A stretch of 64,000 bases of DNA from Bacteroidales bacterium (GCA_017633985.1 JAGBOF010000007.1:62001-126000), one strand, 5' to 3'; numbered from the stretch's first letter, positions 51,622-61,061 are shown. A program made the numbers and translations. Notes: generated by a model not told the origin, from the letters alone.

Positions 51622-51672
51622 CAAATTATTTTCGGAACATAATTAATAATTTGAATTAAACAATATTCAGAT

Positions 51673-52644
51673 ATGGCATTACTAACTGTTTCAGGATCAC
51701 CTCACGTACACAGTGAGCAGACTACGCAAAAGATTATGTGGTCGGTGGTGATTGCTTTATTGCCTGCGTTCTTGGTGGCAATATATTATTTCGGTATTTC
51801 AGCCTTATTGGTAACTCTTGTGAGCGTTGCATCGTGTATGTTTTTCGAATGGCTTATCGGCAAATATTTACTGAAAACGGAAAACACGGTATGCGACGGT
51901 TCGGCGGTGATTACGGGTATGCTTTTGGCATTCAACCTTCCGAGCAATGTACCTTTGTGGATGGTTATCATAGGTGCGTTGGTTGCGATGGGCGTAGGTA
52001 AGATGACTTTCGGCGGATTGGGAAAAAATCCTTTCAATCCTGCATTGGTCGGACGTGTATTTATGTTCTTATCATTCCCTACGGCAGTCGCATTGAGCGA
52101 ATGGCCGATGCCTCATCCGTTATTCGGAGGATGTGCAACAGATGCCGTAACGGGACCTACAACATTGAACCTTATTGCGCACGGAGGCGATTTGCCTAAA
52201 TTGAGTGACTTATTCCTTGGTGCAACAGGCGGATCTTTCGGCGAGGTTTCCGCATTGGCAATAATCATCGGCGGAATCTATATGCTATATAAGAAAATTA
52301 TCACTTGGCATATCCCTGTCGCTTTCTTGGGAACGGCATTCGTTTTCGCAGGATTATTGTGGCTGATAGACCCTACAAGCTTTGTTAATCCATTGTATCA
52401 TTTGTTTGCAGGCGGTATGATGTTGGGCGCGGTATTTATGGCAACCGATATGGTAACATCACCTGTTACTCACAAAGGTCAGTTGATTTTCGGCGCAGGT
52501 TGCGGACTTTTGACAATCATCTTCCGTTGTTTCGGACCGATGCCTGAAGGTGTTTCGTTCGCTATCCTTATCATGAATGCAGTTACGCCGCTTATCAACA
52601 AATTCGTAAAAACAGATAAATTCGGTTATCAAAAAACAAAATAA
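51673..52644 (+). CDS. rnfD: Rnf electron-transport complex subunit D
   Basis: 323 aa membrane subunit of the Rnf complex, which couples ferredoxin:NAD+ electron transfer to ion pumping. SGSPHVHSEQTTQKIMWSV is the usual N-terminus. CDGSAVITGMLLAFNLP and GGLGKNPFNPALVGRVF are strongly conserved family blocks. FMN is covalently bound to a threonine in a motif normally reading (S/T)GAT; here it is DAVTGPTTL, with Pro in place of Ala and threonines preserved. The last segment MATDMVTSPVTHKGQLIFG is typical. rnfG follows after 4 bp. The usual upstream genes rnfB and rnfC are absent. Confidence 0.92.
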   Translation: MALLTVSGSPHVHSEQTTQKIMWSVVIALLPAFLVAIYYFGISALLVTLVSVASCMFFEWLIGKYLLKTENTVCDGSAVITGMLLAFNLPSNVPLWMVIIGALVAMGVGKMTFGGLGKNPFNPALVGRVFMFLSFPTAVALSEWPMPHPLFGGCATDAVTGPTTLNLIAHGGDLPKLSDLFLGATGGSFGEVSALAIIIGGIYMLYKKIITWHIPVAFLGTAFVFAGLLWLIDPTSFVNPLYHLFAGGMMLGAVFMATDMVTSPVTHKGQLIFGAGCGLLTIIFRCFGPMPEGVSFAILIMNAVTPLINKFVKTDKFGYQKTK

Positions 52645-52648
52645 AGTT

Positions 52649-53227
52649 ATGGCAAAGTTGGAATCTTCAATGAAAAACATGGTGATGAGTTTGACATTCA
52701 TCTCCCTTGCAGCCTCCGCATTGTTAGCAGGAGCGTATGCATTGACCAAAGAACCGATAGAACAGACACAGCTTGCCAACAAGGAACAAGCAATCAAAGA
52801 CGTGTTGCCTGATAAAGAAGCAAAAGTTGAGCAACCCGTTGAAATAAATCTTGACGGCTATGCTTTGCCGTTTGTAATCTACCCTGCAACCAAAAACGGT
52901 GAAATAGTGGGAGCGGCAGTAGAGACCTATAACGATGAAGGCTACGGCGGAAGAATAAAAATTATGGTCGGAATGGACAAAGAAGGCACTGTATCCGAAT
53001 ACAGCATCTTGGAAACTTCCGAAACTCCGGGTTTAGGAGCCAAAGCTGGCGAATGGTTTCATGCAAAAGGCGACATAAGAGGAAAGAATCCTGCAACGAC
53101 CAAATTCATTGTGACTAAGGATGGTGGAGATATCGAAGCAATAACGGCATCAACGATAACATCGCGCGCATTCCTGAAAGCAGTTCAATGTGCATACGAT
53201 GCATTTATGAAATCTCAAAATAAATAA
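52649..53227 (+). CDS. rnfG: Rnf electron-transport complex subunit G
   Basis: 192 aa periplasmic flavoprotein subunit with one N-terminal membrane helix (FISLAASALLAGAYALT). The FMN-binding domain has SETPGLGAK and the flavinylation motif ITASTITSRAF (S/D-x-T-x-T type), the threonine modified by ApbE. An ApbE gene lies at 3007-4050. It is between rnfD and rnfE, with a strong Shine-Dalgarno site overlapping its end. Confidence 0.92.
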   Translation: MAKLESSMKNMVMSLTFISLAASALLAGAYALTKEPIEQTQLANKEQAIKDVLPDKEAKVEQPVEINLDGYALPFVIYPATKNGEIVGAAVETYNDEGYGGRIKIMVGMDKEGTVSEYSILETSETPGLGAKAGEWFHAKGDIRGKNPATTKFIVTKDGGDIEAITASTITSRAFLKAVQCAYDAFMKSQNK

Positions 53228-53232
53228 GGAGG
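53226..53232 (+). promoter_or_regulatory. Strong Shine-Dalgarno site before rnfE
   Basis: AAGGAGG, seven bases before the ATG at 53240. Most genes in this window have no such site, as is normal for Bacteroidetes. Confidence 0.7.
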
Positions 53233-53239
53233 AAATCAG

Positions 53240-53827
53240 ATGAACGGAATGAAAATAATACTTAACGGTATAATAAAAGAGAACCCTACTTTTGCATTGT
53301 TGTTGGGTATGTGTCCAACACTTGCAACTACAACATCGGCATCTAACGGTATGGCGATGGGACTTTGTACTATGTTCGTTTTGATGTGTTCCAATATGGC
53401 AATATCAGCAATCAAAAACGTAGTTCCCGATAAAGTCCGCATACCTGCATTTATCGTAGTAATTGCAGCCTTTGTTTCCATTTTGCAATTGATAATCAAA
53501 GCATTCTTACCTGCATTGGATTCATCTTTAGGTATCTTTATCCCGTTGATTGTAGTAAACTGCATCATCTTGGGAAGAGCCGAAGCATTCGCATCCAAAA
53601 ATAATGTAATAAACTCTTTGTTTGACGGAATAGGTATAGGTTTGGGATTTACAATTGCCCTTACCCTTTTGGGATCTTTAAGAGAAATCTTGGGAGCAGG
53701 CAGTATCTTCGGCGTAAACCTATGGAAAGGTGACGGCATGTTGCTGTTTATTCTGCCTCCGGGAGCATTTATCGTATTGGGTTACTTGATTGCAATAGTA
53801 AACAATATTAAAGAGAAGAAGAAATAA
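53240..53827 (+). CDS. rnfE: Rnf electron-transport complex subunit E
   Basis: 195 aa with six membrane helices. ENPTFALLLGMCPTLATTTSASNGMAMGL is the N-terminal signature of RnfE/NqrD, where the Cys helps bind the intramembrane Fe-S centre with RnfA. NCIILGRAEAFASKNNV and GFTIALTLLGSLREILGAG are the second-half signature. It is last of the operon; the homologous rnfA, normally directly downstream, is missing, and a terminator follows. Confidence 0.9.
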   Translation: MNGMKIILNGIIKENPTFALLLGMCPTLATTTSASNGMAMGLCTMFVLMCSNMAISAIKNVVPDKVRIPAFIVVIAAFVSILQLIIKAFLPALDSSLGIFIPLIVVNCIILGRAEAFASKNNVINSLFDGIGIGLGFTIALTLLGSLREILGAGSIFGVNLWKGDGMLLFILPPGAFIVLGYLIAIVNNIKEKKK

Positions 53828-53866
53828 GGATCTTTTCATTTTAAATAATTTTTTGTTAATACTCTT

Positions 53867-53922
53867 GCGTACGGTTAATTCACATTAATCACTAAAAGGT
53901 AAAATAAACGTACGCTTTTTTT
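53867..53922 (+). terminator. Terminator of the rnfDGE operon
   Basis: GCGTACG (53867-53873) pairs with CGTACGC (53909-53915), followed by seven T. The loop is long (35 nt). Confidence 0.65.
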
Positions 53923-53998
53923 GTTTTCATCACACATTTATTGACATACTCTGCATTATTTAAACTTTATTGCTGTGAAAAACTGAAATTTTACGGTT

Positions 53999-54913
53999 AT
54001 GGATTATCAGAAAATAATAGAAGACATATATAATAAGGTACAAGAGTTTGCCGATATGGGCAAACAAGCCGATTACATACCTGCTTTGGCAAAGGTAAAC
54101 CCCAATCAGATAGGTGTTTGCCTTAAAACATTGGACGGGAAACGCTACACATGCGGAAAATCTGATGTAAGATTTTCCATACAAAGTATTTCCAAAGTTT
54201 TTTCTCTTGCAATGGCGCTTTCTTCAGTAAAAAAAGAACTTTGGACACGCATGGGCAAAGAACCTTCGGGCACTGCCTTCAATTCACTTGTGCAATTGGA
54301 ACTTGAAAACGGAATACCGCGTAATCCTTTCATCAATGCAGGGGCAATAGTTGTAGCCGACGTGCTTTTATCTAACCTTCCGAACCCCGAAGAAGATTTT
54401 ATATCTTTTGTAAGGTGCATATCAAAAAGCCAAACCGTCAATTACAATTTCTCCGTTGCCCGTTCGGAAAGAAGTCAGGGTTATTTGAACGCCGCAATTG
54501 CCAATTTGTTGAAATATCACAACAACATAGAAAACGATATTGAGCATGTACTGCAATTTTACTTCCTTATGTGCAGCATAGAAATGAATTGCGAGGAATT
54601 ATCCGACGCTTTTTTGTGTTTTGCCGACCATACAAAGGAATTTAATTATCAAAACGTGCACCTAACCGCCTCACAGGTAAAACGTATCAACGCCATAATG
54701 CAGACATGCGGTTTTTACGATGAATCAGGTGAGTTTTCCTATCTGGTGGGTCTGCCCGGAAAAAGCGGTGTAGGCGGAGGTATCGCTTCAATTTGTCCTA
54801 AAAATTATGCCGTTACCGTCTTCTCCCCGCGGTTAAATGAAAAGGGTAATTCCGTTGTGGGAATGAAATTTTTGGAACTGCTTACAACAGAGACAAAAGA
54901 GTCTATTTTTTAA
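53999..54913 (+). CDS. glsA: Glutaminase A
   Basis: 304 aa serine-dependent beta-lactamase-like glutaminase, hydrolysing glutamine to glutamate and ammonia. The catalytic S-x-x-K is S63-I-S-K66 in FSIQSISKVFSLA. NPFINAGAIVVADVL, SERSQGYLNAAIANLL and GLPGKSGVGGGIASICP are family blocks. The length is normal. It stands alone. In enteric bacteria glutaminase contributes ammonia for acid resistance; whether that holds here is unknown. Confidence 0.94.
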   Translation: MDYQKIIEDIYNKVQEFADMGKQADYIPALAKVNPNQIGVCLKTLDGKRYTCGKSDVRFSIQSISKVFSLAMALSSVKKELWTRMGKEPSGTAFNSLVQLELENGIPRNPFINAGAIVVADVLLSNLPNPEEDFISFVRCISKSQTVNYNFSVARSERSQGYLNAAIANLLKYHNNIENDIEHVLQFYFLMCSIEMNCEELSDAFLCFADHTKEFNYQNVHLTASQVKRINAIMQTCGFYDESGEFSYLVGLPGKSGVGGGIASICPKNYAVTVFSPRLNEKGNSVVGMKFLELLTTETKESIF

Positions 54914-54936
54914 GGGGCATGATTTCCCGTAGAAAA

Positions 54937-55020
54937 AAGACGGCGTTAAAAAAAATTAAAACGCCGTTTCAGTAAATTAATCAGCGTGATTAATTTTTTA
55001 AAACGCCGTCTTATTTTTAC
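54937..55020. repeat. Dispersed palindromic element, family 1 (copy 10)
   Basis: The best-preserved copy. Left end AAGACGGCGTTAAAAAAAAT, inner AAAACGCCGTTTCAG and TTAATCAGCGTGATTAA, right end TTAAAACGCCGTCTTATTTTT. It lies after glsA. Confidence 0.85.
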
Positions 55021-55081
55021 GTGTTGTAATATTAATAAAACCTTATTTGCAAAAATGGGGAATTTATTACGAAAAATGTAT

Positions 55082-55089
55082 TAACTTTG
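55082..55089 (+). promoter_or_regulatory. -7 promoter element before the IPExxxVDY-like gene
   Basis: TAACTTTG, 17 bp before the ATG at 55106, giving a leader of only about 10 nt. Confidence 0.6.
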
Positions 55090-55105
55090 CAAAAATCTTT
55101 TTTAT

Positions 55106-55687
55106 ATGAGTGCGGTACACCATGCCCAAATGCCGGAAGTAAATAATGAACCGTTTGCCATAACAGGTATTGTGGCAAATGAGGCTTTTTACTTTATAGC
55201 CGGATTGCTGCACAGGAGATTGAAACTGGATTTTAAAAGGGTTAAAAATTTTGAATTCTATAACGAAAGCCAAAACAAATGCTATGAAGTGGCAACCTGC
55301 ATATATTTGGACGGTATTAACGGACTTATATACCTGCTGATAAACAATACGCTTCCCGTTATAGAAGGATTGAAAGCCCCCGACTGTATATTGATGGTTA
55401 TAGGCAGGGATTGCGAACCCAAAAGCAAAGAGTTGATAAAACAAATGCTTAAACTGAAACAGATAATGACTTGCAAACTGTTTTATCCTCTGCAACAACC
55501 TAAAGAAAGCGGCATAGTAACTGGTTTACAGGGCAGTTTGTTTGACTCAACACCCGTAAACGGATATGAAAATATAAAAAAGAAAAGGAAGAAAGTGTCC
55601 AAAACCGTAGTTTTTGATGAACAGGTAATCAAAAACATAAGATTGGATTTGGAAACCAACTTTTGCAATGAGGATATTTTTGTTTAA
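55106..55687 (+). CDS. IPExxxVDY-like Bacteroidetes protein
   Basis: 193 aa cytoplasmic protein without signal peptide. The order of blocks (EAFYFIAGLLHRRLKLDFKRV, then CYEVATCIYLDGINGLIYLLINN, then LKAPDCILMVIG) resembles the Bacteroidetes-specific IPExxxVDY family. The eponymous motif is not intact: here the corresponding segment reads IEGLKAPDCIL. The C-terminus is basic (KKKRKKVSKTV) and may bind nucleic acid. No function is known for the family. It is first of a cluster leading into the DUF6089-uppS-bamA genes (31 bp spacing), so it may be expressed with envelope-assembly genes. Confidence 0.45.
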   Translation: MSAVHHAQMPEVNNEPFAITGIVANEAFYFIAGLLHRRLKLDFKRVKNFEFYNESQNKCYEVATCIYLDGINGLIYLLINNTLPVIEGLKAPDCILMVIGRDCEPKSKELIKQMLKLKQIMTCKLFYPLQQPKESGIVTGLQGSLFDSTPVNGYENIKKKRKKVSKTVVFDEQVIKNIRLDLETNFCNEDIFV

Positions 55688-55718
55688 CTGATTAATAATA
55701 TATAAAACGGTAAAATAT

Positions 55719-56471
55719 ATGAAATTTAAGACTCTTACGATACCATTTGCAGCAATTGCAATGTTATTTTGCGGCAATCTTAAAGCCCAAATATTAGTAA
55801 ATTCAGAGGAATCTTCCCATTTGCATTGCATTGAAGTGGGTTTAAGTGCCGGTATAGACCAATACAGAGGCGAATATCATGCTTTTATGGATGCTTTAAA
55901 GGATTTGGACTACAAAATGAACTTCGGATTGGGAGTAAGATACAACTTTAACGGCAATTACGTAGCGGGACGTTTGCATAAGTTTTTCGACAGACGTCTT
56001 TCCTTTGAATTCGGAATTAAAAAAATGAAAGCATCTTCCAACAAAGAAAACGTAGGTGAAGATATTATGAAGATGGATATCATGGAGTTAAGCCTGATGG
56101 CACAATATAATATATTGAAGTATTCATCCTTAAGGACGATAGATAACGGAGACTATCCTATCACGCCTTACATTGAAGCGGGAATGGCAATGTCGGGATT
56201 CAAATGCGACAATACAAAAGATTTGTCGATCTCTGCCGATTTACGCAAAGCTGATGACGGATTTTCTTTCAAACCCGTAGCGATTATAGGTTGGGGTCTT
56301 AAGGTTTGCTTGTATGACGGCATCACTTTGGGCTTGGACGGCTCTTACAGATTCACCTTTACCGACGATATAGACCACATGGCAAAACCTTCAACGAGAA
56401 ATGACCAGTATTATTTCGTAGGTGCGGAGCTGTCATTCAATCTTGGAGAAATTTTCAAAAAGAACCGTTAA
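55719..56471 (+). CDS. DUF6089-type outer-membrane beta-barrel protein
   Basis: 250 aa. The signal peptide ends NLKAQ. Barrel-like strands follow: HCIEVGLSAGIDQYRGEYH, LGVRYNFNGNYVAGRLHKF, LSLMAQYNILKYSS, YRFTFTDDIDHM, FVGAELSFNLGEIF. A protein of this type next to uppS-bamA is common in Bacteroidales and is assigned to DUF6089. The function is unknown, probably a small outer-membrane barrel. uppS starts 12 bp after its stop. Confidence 0.72.
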   Translation: MKFKTLTIPFAAIAMLFCGNLKAQILVNSEESSHLHCIEVGLSAGIDQYRGEYHAFMDALKDLDYKMNFGLGVRYNFNGNYVAGRLHKFFDRRLSFEFGIKKMKASSNKENVGEDIMKMDIMELSLMAQYNILKYSSLRTIDNGDYPITPYIEAGMAMSGFKCDNTKDLSISADLRKADDGFSFKPVAIIGWGLKVCLYDGITLGLDGSYRFTFTDDIDHMAKPSTRNDQYYFVGAELSFNLGEIFKKNR

Positions 56472-56483
56472 AACAATCCGCTT

Positions 56484-57233
56484 ATGAACAGTCTTAAAGA
56501 TGCCATAAATAAAAATAATCTGCCTTCCCATATAGCCATTATTATGGATGGTAACGGCAGATGGGCGAAAAAACAAAATAAAGAAAGGATTTACGGTCAC
56601 CAAAACGGTGTGACGGCAGTAAGAAATGTCTGCGAAGCTGGTGCGGAACTAGGAATAAAATACCTGACGTTATATACTTTCAGCAAAGAAAACTGGAACC
56701 GTCCGAAAGAGGAAGTGGACGCTTTGATGAATATGCTTGTCGTGACTATCGGCAATGAGGAAAAAACTCTTATGGATAATAATATCCGTCTTAAAACGAT
56801 AGGTGATACGGAGGAATTGTCGGACGATACAAAAAATGCGCTGTTTGCTTTGATAGAAAAGACATCCCGTAACAGCGGAATGACTCTTGTTTTGGCTCTT
56901 AACTATTCTTCACGTTGGGAAATAACACAAGCCGTAAAAAAAGCAGCCGGTGATGCCGTTAAAGGTATAATAAACGTCAATGATATCAACGAAGAGGTGT
57001 TTTCCTCATACCTTACAACCAAGGACATGCCAGATCCTGATTTGCTTATACGCACTTCGGGAGAATTACGCATAAGTAATTATTTGCTTTGGCAGATAGC
57101 GTACAGTGAATTGTATTTTACCGACGTGCTTTGGCCTGATTACTCCAAAGAAGATTTGTACAAAGCTATTGTAGATTATCAAAACAGGGAAAGAAGATTC
57201 GGAAAAACTTCCGCACAAATAAAAAAATGCTAA
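56484..57233 (+). CDS. uppS: Undecaprenyl diphosphate synthase
   Basis: 249 aa cis-prenyltransferase making the C55 lipid carrier for peptidoglycan and O-antigen. The catalytic motif is MDGNGRWA (residues 21-28, Asp22). [11 protein letters not shown] and [20 protein letters not shown] are the substrate and dimer-interface blocks. It lies between the DUF6089 gene and bamA, the usual Bacteroidales order. Confidence 0.95.
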   Translation: MNSLKDAINKNNLPSHIAIIMDGNGRWAKKQNKERIYGHQNGVTAVRNVCEAGAELGIKYLTLYTFSKENWNRPKEEVDALMNMLVVTIGNEEKTLMDNNIRLKTIGDTEELSDDTKNALFALIEKTSRNSGMTLVLALNYSSRWEITQAVKKAAGDAVKGIINVNDINEEVFSSYLTTKDMPDPDLLIRTSGELRISNYLLWQIAYSELYFTDVLWPDYSKEDLYKAIVDYQNRERRFGKTSAQIKKC

Positions 57234-57323
57234 ATTTTTCACACTTTCATAAAATGAAATTGTAATAATAACGTTATAATTATTAATCAGTTTTGATGAA
57301 GTTGTTTTTGTTTATTTGAAATA

Positions 57324-59876
57324 ATGGGAAAAATTAAATATATATTTGCACTTATTATTGTTTTGTCTTGTATAGGAAAAGCAAAATCACAACAGGATGA
57401 ACTAATTTATATTGATTACTATTCTCCTAAAGAATATGAAGTCGGAGGTATAGAGATTACCGGAGCCGACAACTTGGATAACTCAAGTGTAATTCTATTA
57501 GCCGGAATTTCCGTAGGGGAAAAAATCACCATACCGTCGGATAAATTCTCTCTTGCAATTGACAGATTGTGGAAACAGGGAATATTTGACGATATACATA
57601 TATATATAACCAAGGTTGAGGGCCGTACTGTTTATTTGGAATATAATTTAAGTACAAAACCCAGATTATCACATTTCAAAATAGAAGGAGTTTCGGGAGG
57701 TGAAGCCGATAAAATCAAAGAAAGGCTAAATATAGCCATGGGTGACGTAATTACCGAAAACCTGAAAAGTAATTGCCGCAATATAATACACGACTATTTT
57801 GCAGACAAAGGTTATTACAATTCCCAAACGGAAATATCGGAAATAAAAGATACGGCATCCTCAAGAAAAGAAGCCCATTTGACATTCAAAATAACCAAAG
57901 GCAATAAAGTCCATATAGGACAAATCAACACTAAAGGCAATGAATATTTCACTGACAACAAGATACGCCGTCAGATGAAAAACACAAAGGAAAACAAATG
58001 GTGGAGATTTTGGAAAGGTTCGCGTTTTATAGAAAGTGATTATCAGGAAGACAAAAATAAAATAATCGAGAAATATAATAATGAAGGTTTCCGCGATGCA
58101 GGAATAACATGGGATACAACATTCATCACAACAAGACCAGTTAAAAAAGGATTCTTCCGCTCAATAGGACGGGGTGTTGCTTCCATATTTAAGAAACGTT
58201 CCAAAACAAAAGATGAAGTGATTGTGGACATGAATATCTACGAAGGCAAAAAATATTATTTCAGAAATATAACATGGGTAGGTAACACAAAATATACTTC
58301 AAAGGAATTATCCGACCGTTTGCGTATCAATAAAGGAGACCCTTACAATAAAGAATTATTATCACGTAACGTTAATTATGACCCTACGGGAAAAGATATT
58401 TCATCCCTTTATATGGATGACGGATATTTATTTTTCCGCGTTACCCCTGTGGAAATAAATATAGAGAATGATTCCATTGATATAGAAATGCGTATCTTCG
58501 AAGGCACGCAGGCCAGAATAGGCAATGTCTCTATATCCGGAAATACAACGACAAATGACTTTGTAGTACGCAGGGAACTAAAAACCATACCGGGACAATT
58601 GTTTTCAAGGGACGATGTAATGCGTTCAATAAGGGAAATCCAACAATTGGGATATTTTAATAATGAAAAAATCAACCCTAAAGTAGAACCTAATGTACAA
58701 AAAGGTACCGTGGATATTACGTACGAATTATCAGAAGAAAATTCAGGTAACCAAGTTAATGTTTCAGGAGGTTGGGGCGGAGGAATGCTTATTCTGCAGG
58801 GAGGATTGGCTTTGACTAATTTCTCGGCACGTAAGTTTTTCAACCCTAAAGCATGGAGACCTTTCCCTGTAGGCGACGGACAACGTATAGCCATAAACCT
58901 TCAAACCAACGGTTCTTATTATTACGGTGGGTCATTATCCTTTACGGAACCTTGGTTAGGCGGAAAGAAACCTACTTCATTAACAGCAGGTATCTATTAC
59001 ACCTATCAGGATGACTCGTATTATTATGATGTAAGCAATTATCATATTAAAATTCTCGGAGCAAGTGTTTCTTTGGGTAAGCGATTGGTTTGGCCTGATG
59101 ATTATTTCACATTGATACAAGGTGTAAAGTATCAACTTTATGACGTACAAAATGCTACATCATTTATTATGAGTACGGGAAAAGCAAATAATTTGGCTTA
59201 CACTCTTACTTTCGGAAGAAATTCAATAGATCAACCTATTTATCCGCGTACAGGAAGTGAATTTAGTGCAGAAGGAGCCTTTACATTCCCTTATTCTTTG
59301 GTAAACGGCAAAGATTATGCGACTCTGTCTTTGCAGGATAAATACCGTTGGCTTGAATACTATAAAGTAAATATAAGGGCGGCTTGGTATATGAACATTG
59401 TGGATAATCTTGTTTTGTCCGCACGCTCCCGTTTCGGATTTTTGGGCAGATATAATAATGATATAGATTACTCTCCGTTTGAAAGATTCTATTTAGGCGG
59501 AGACGGATTGACTGGTTATGCCCTGGACGGCCGTGAGGTTGTTTCTTTAAGAGGATACGAAGCCTCGGCATTGGCTCCTGATAACGGCGCTACAGTCTTT
59601 GACAAATTTACAATGGAGTTGAGATATCCGATTACCTTAAATCCTGCAGCAAGTGTTTATGTCTTAGCTTTTGCCGAAGGCGGTAATTCTTGGACAAACT
59701 TTGAAAGCTTCGCTCCTTTCAAAATGTACCGCTCTGCAGGTGTAGGAGTACGTATATTTATGCAGATGTTCGGACTTTTAGGATTTGATTGGGGCTACGG
59801 ATTTGATCCTGCATTCGGCGAAACCAACAGAAGTAAAGGACATTTCCATATCTCGCTTAACGGTTCTATAGATTAG
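57324..59876 (+). CDS. bamA: Outer membrane protein assembly factor BamA
   Basis: 850 aa Omp85-family insertase of outer-membrane beta-barrels. The signal peptide ends GKAKSQ. Five POTRA domains cover about residues 35-470 (VGGIEITGADNLDNSSVI; NITWVGNTKYTSKELSDRL; GNVSISGNTTTNDFVVRRELK). A 16-strand barrel follows. The conserved loop-6 region appears as FYLGGDGLTGYALDGREVVSLRGY and the barrel ends in a terminal strand. POTRA 3 carries an unusual basic insert around residues 220-300 (KENKWWRFWKGSRF; KKRSKTKDE). It is followed by two OmpH chaperone genes, its normal partners. Confidence 0.95.
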   Translation: MGKIKYIFALIIVLSCIGKAKSQQDELIYIDYYSPKEYEVGGIEITGADNLDNSSVILLAGISVGEKITIPSDKFSLAIDRLWKQGIFDDIHIYITKVEGRTVYLEYNLSTKPRLSHFKIEGVSGGEADKIKERLNIAMGDVITENLKSNCRNIIHDYFADKGYYNSQTEISEIKDTASSRKEAHLTFKITKGNKVHIGQINTKGNEYFTDNKIRRQMKNTKENKWWRFWKGSRFIESDYQEDKNKIIEKYNNEGFRDAGITWDTTFITTRPVKKGFFRSIGRGVASIFKKRSKTKDEVIVDMNIYEGKKYYFRNITWVGNTKYTSKELSDRLRINKGDPYNKELLSRNVNYDPTGKDISSLYMDDGYLFFRVTPVEINIENDSIDIEMRIFEGTQARIGNVSISGNTTTNDFVVRRELKTIPGQLFSRDDVMRSIREIQQLGYFNNEKINPKVEPNVQKGTVDITYELSEENSGNQVNVSGGWGGGMLILQGGLALTNFSARKFFNPKAWRPFPVGDGQRIAINLQTNGSYYYGGSLSFTEPWLGGKKPTSLTAGIYYTYQDDSYYYDVSNYHIKILGASVSLGKRLVWPDDYFTLIQGVKYQLYDVQNATSFIMSTGKANNLAYTLTFGRNSIDQPIYPRTGSEFSAEGAFTFPYSLVNGKDYATLSLQDKYRWLEYYKVNIRAAWYMNIVDNLVLSARSRFGFLGRYNNDIDYSPFERFYLGGDGLTGYALDGREVVSLRGYEASALAPDNGATVFDKFTMELRYPITLNPAASVYVLAFAEGGNSWTNFESFAPFKMYRSAGVGVRIFMQMFGLLGFDWGYGFDPAFGETNRSKGHFHISLNGSID

Positions 59877-59900
59877 AAAACATTAAATAATTTTTTGACA

Positions 59901-60437
59901 ATGAAAAAGACAATATTTGCAATCGGTTTTATTTTGTGCAGCGTTGTTTCGTTTGCACAAAAATTTGCTTGTGTTGATTCTGATTATATATTGAACAATA
60001 TGCCTGAATACAAACAAGCACAAAAAGAATTGGAAGACGTTTCGCTTCAATGGCAAAAAGAAGTTGAAAACAAATTGGCGGAAGTTGATAAACTTTATAA
60101 GCAATATCAAGCAGAAGCGTTGTTGTTGCCCGGCGATTTAAAAACAAAAAAAGAAAATGAAATCGTTGCTGCCGAAAAAGCTGCAAAGAATCTACAAAAA
60201 CAAAGGTTCGGTAATGAGGGCGATTTAGCAAAAAAAAGAGCGGAACTTGTAAAACCTATACAGGATAAAGTCTATAATGCAATAGAAAAATTAGCCCAGG
60301 AAAAGAATTATTCTGCCGTTTTTGACAAAGCCAGCGGTACAACCATCTTATATATCGATGATAAATCCGATATATCCGATTTGGTACTTTCGGAACTTGG
60401 TTATAAGACAACGGGAGGAAATTCCAAGAAACGTTAA
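59901..60437 (+). CDS. OmpH/Skp-family periplasmic chaperone 1
   Basis: 178 aa. The signal peptide ends SFAQ. KFACVDSDYILNNMPEYKQAQKEL begins the OmpH domain. A coiled-coil tentacle rich in Lys, Glu and Gln covers about residues 40-120, and SAVFDKASGTTILYIDDKSDISDLVL closes the trimerisation body. It binds unfolded outer-membrane proteins on their way to BamA. The ATG at 59901 is chosen; a TTG six bases earlier is unnecessary. Confidence 0.88.
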   Translation: MKKTIFAIGFILCSVVSFAQKFACVDSDYILNNMPEYKQAQKELEDVSLQWQKEVENKLAEVDKLYKQYQAEALLLPGDLKTKKENEIVAAEKAAKNLQKQRFGNEGDLAKKRAELVKPIQDKVYNAIEKLAQEKNYSAVFDKASGTTILYIDDKSDISDLVLSELGYKTTGGNSKKR

Positions 60438-60480
60438 TCACATTATTACAGAATAAATAAACAGAAAATAAATAAAAACA

Positions 60481-60999
60481 ATGAGAAAAGCAGTTAAATT
60501 TTTAGTAATTGCAGCAATATTTTCATTTGCAGCAATAAATGTTAATGCACAAAAAGCAGTTAAGTTAGGTCACTTCAATTCTAAAGACCTTATTCAAAGA
60601 ATGCCTGATTACGAACAAGCTCAAAATACACTTAAAGATTATGTTGAGCAACTACGTGGTGACATGGAATCCATGCAAAAAGAAGTAGAGAGACTTTCTA
60701 CTGAATACCAAGCAAAAAAAGACCAACTTTCAGATCTTTTGAAACAAACTAAAGAAAAAGAAATTCAGGATGCTTATAACCGCTTACAAACATTCCAGGC
60801 AAATTCCCAGCAGGAAGTTGCTGCCAAAGAAGCAGAATTAACAGAAGCTATCTACAACAAAGTAAAAGCTGCAGCCGAAAGCGTAGCCAAAGCAGGTAAA
60901 TACGATTATATCTTCGAAAGCAACGGAATTCTTTGGTATGCAGGAGATAGCGATGATATCACATCTCTTATAGAAAAAGAATTAGGGCTTAAAAAGTAA
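60481..60999 (+). CDS. OmpH/Skp-family periplasmic chaperone 2
   Basis: 172 aa paralogue of the preceding gene, 43 bp downstream. The signal peptide ends NVNAQ. KLGHFNSKDLIQRMPDYEQAQNTL begins the OmpH domain. A central coiled coil (QKEVERLSTEYQAKKDQL) follows, and YDYIFESNGILWYAGDSDDITSLI ends it. The two copies share layout but differ in tentacle charge, which may reflect different clients. It is the last protein gene before tRNA-Leu. Confidence 0.88.
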   Translation: MRKAVKFLVIAAIFSFAAINVNAQKAVKLGHFNSKDLIQRMPDYEQAQNTLKDYVEQLRGDMESMQKEVERLSTEYQAKKDQLSDLLKQTKEKEIQDAYNRLQTFQANSQQEVAAKEAELTEAIYNKVKAAAESVAKAGKYDYIFESNGILWYAGDSDDITSLIEKELGLKK

Positions 61000-61039
61000 T
61001 TTTTTCACTAAAATGTTTTGTCGGTTCAAAAAAACATTG

Positions 61040-61047
61040 TAACTTTG
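61040..61047 (+). promoter_or_regulatory. -7 promoter element of tRNA-Leu
   Basis: TAACTTTG with TTTTG 19 bp upstream (61016-61020), close to the consensus -33/-7 pair. Confidence 0.7.
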
Positions 61048-61061
61048 CAACCTCAAAACAA

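Noticed and set aside
51673..53827. Nqr (sodium-pumping NADH:quinone reductase) instead of Rnf
   Set aside because: The gene order D-G-E, and the size and N-terminus of the D subunit, fit Rnf. NqrB would have a longer N-terminal region, and nqrA and nqrF are absent.
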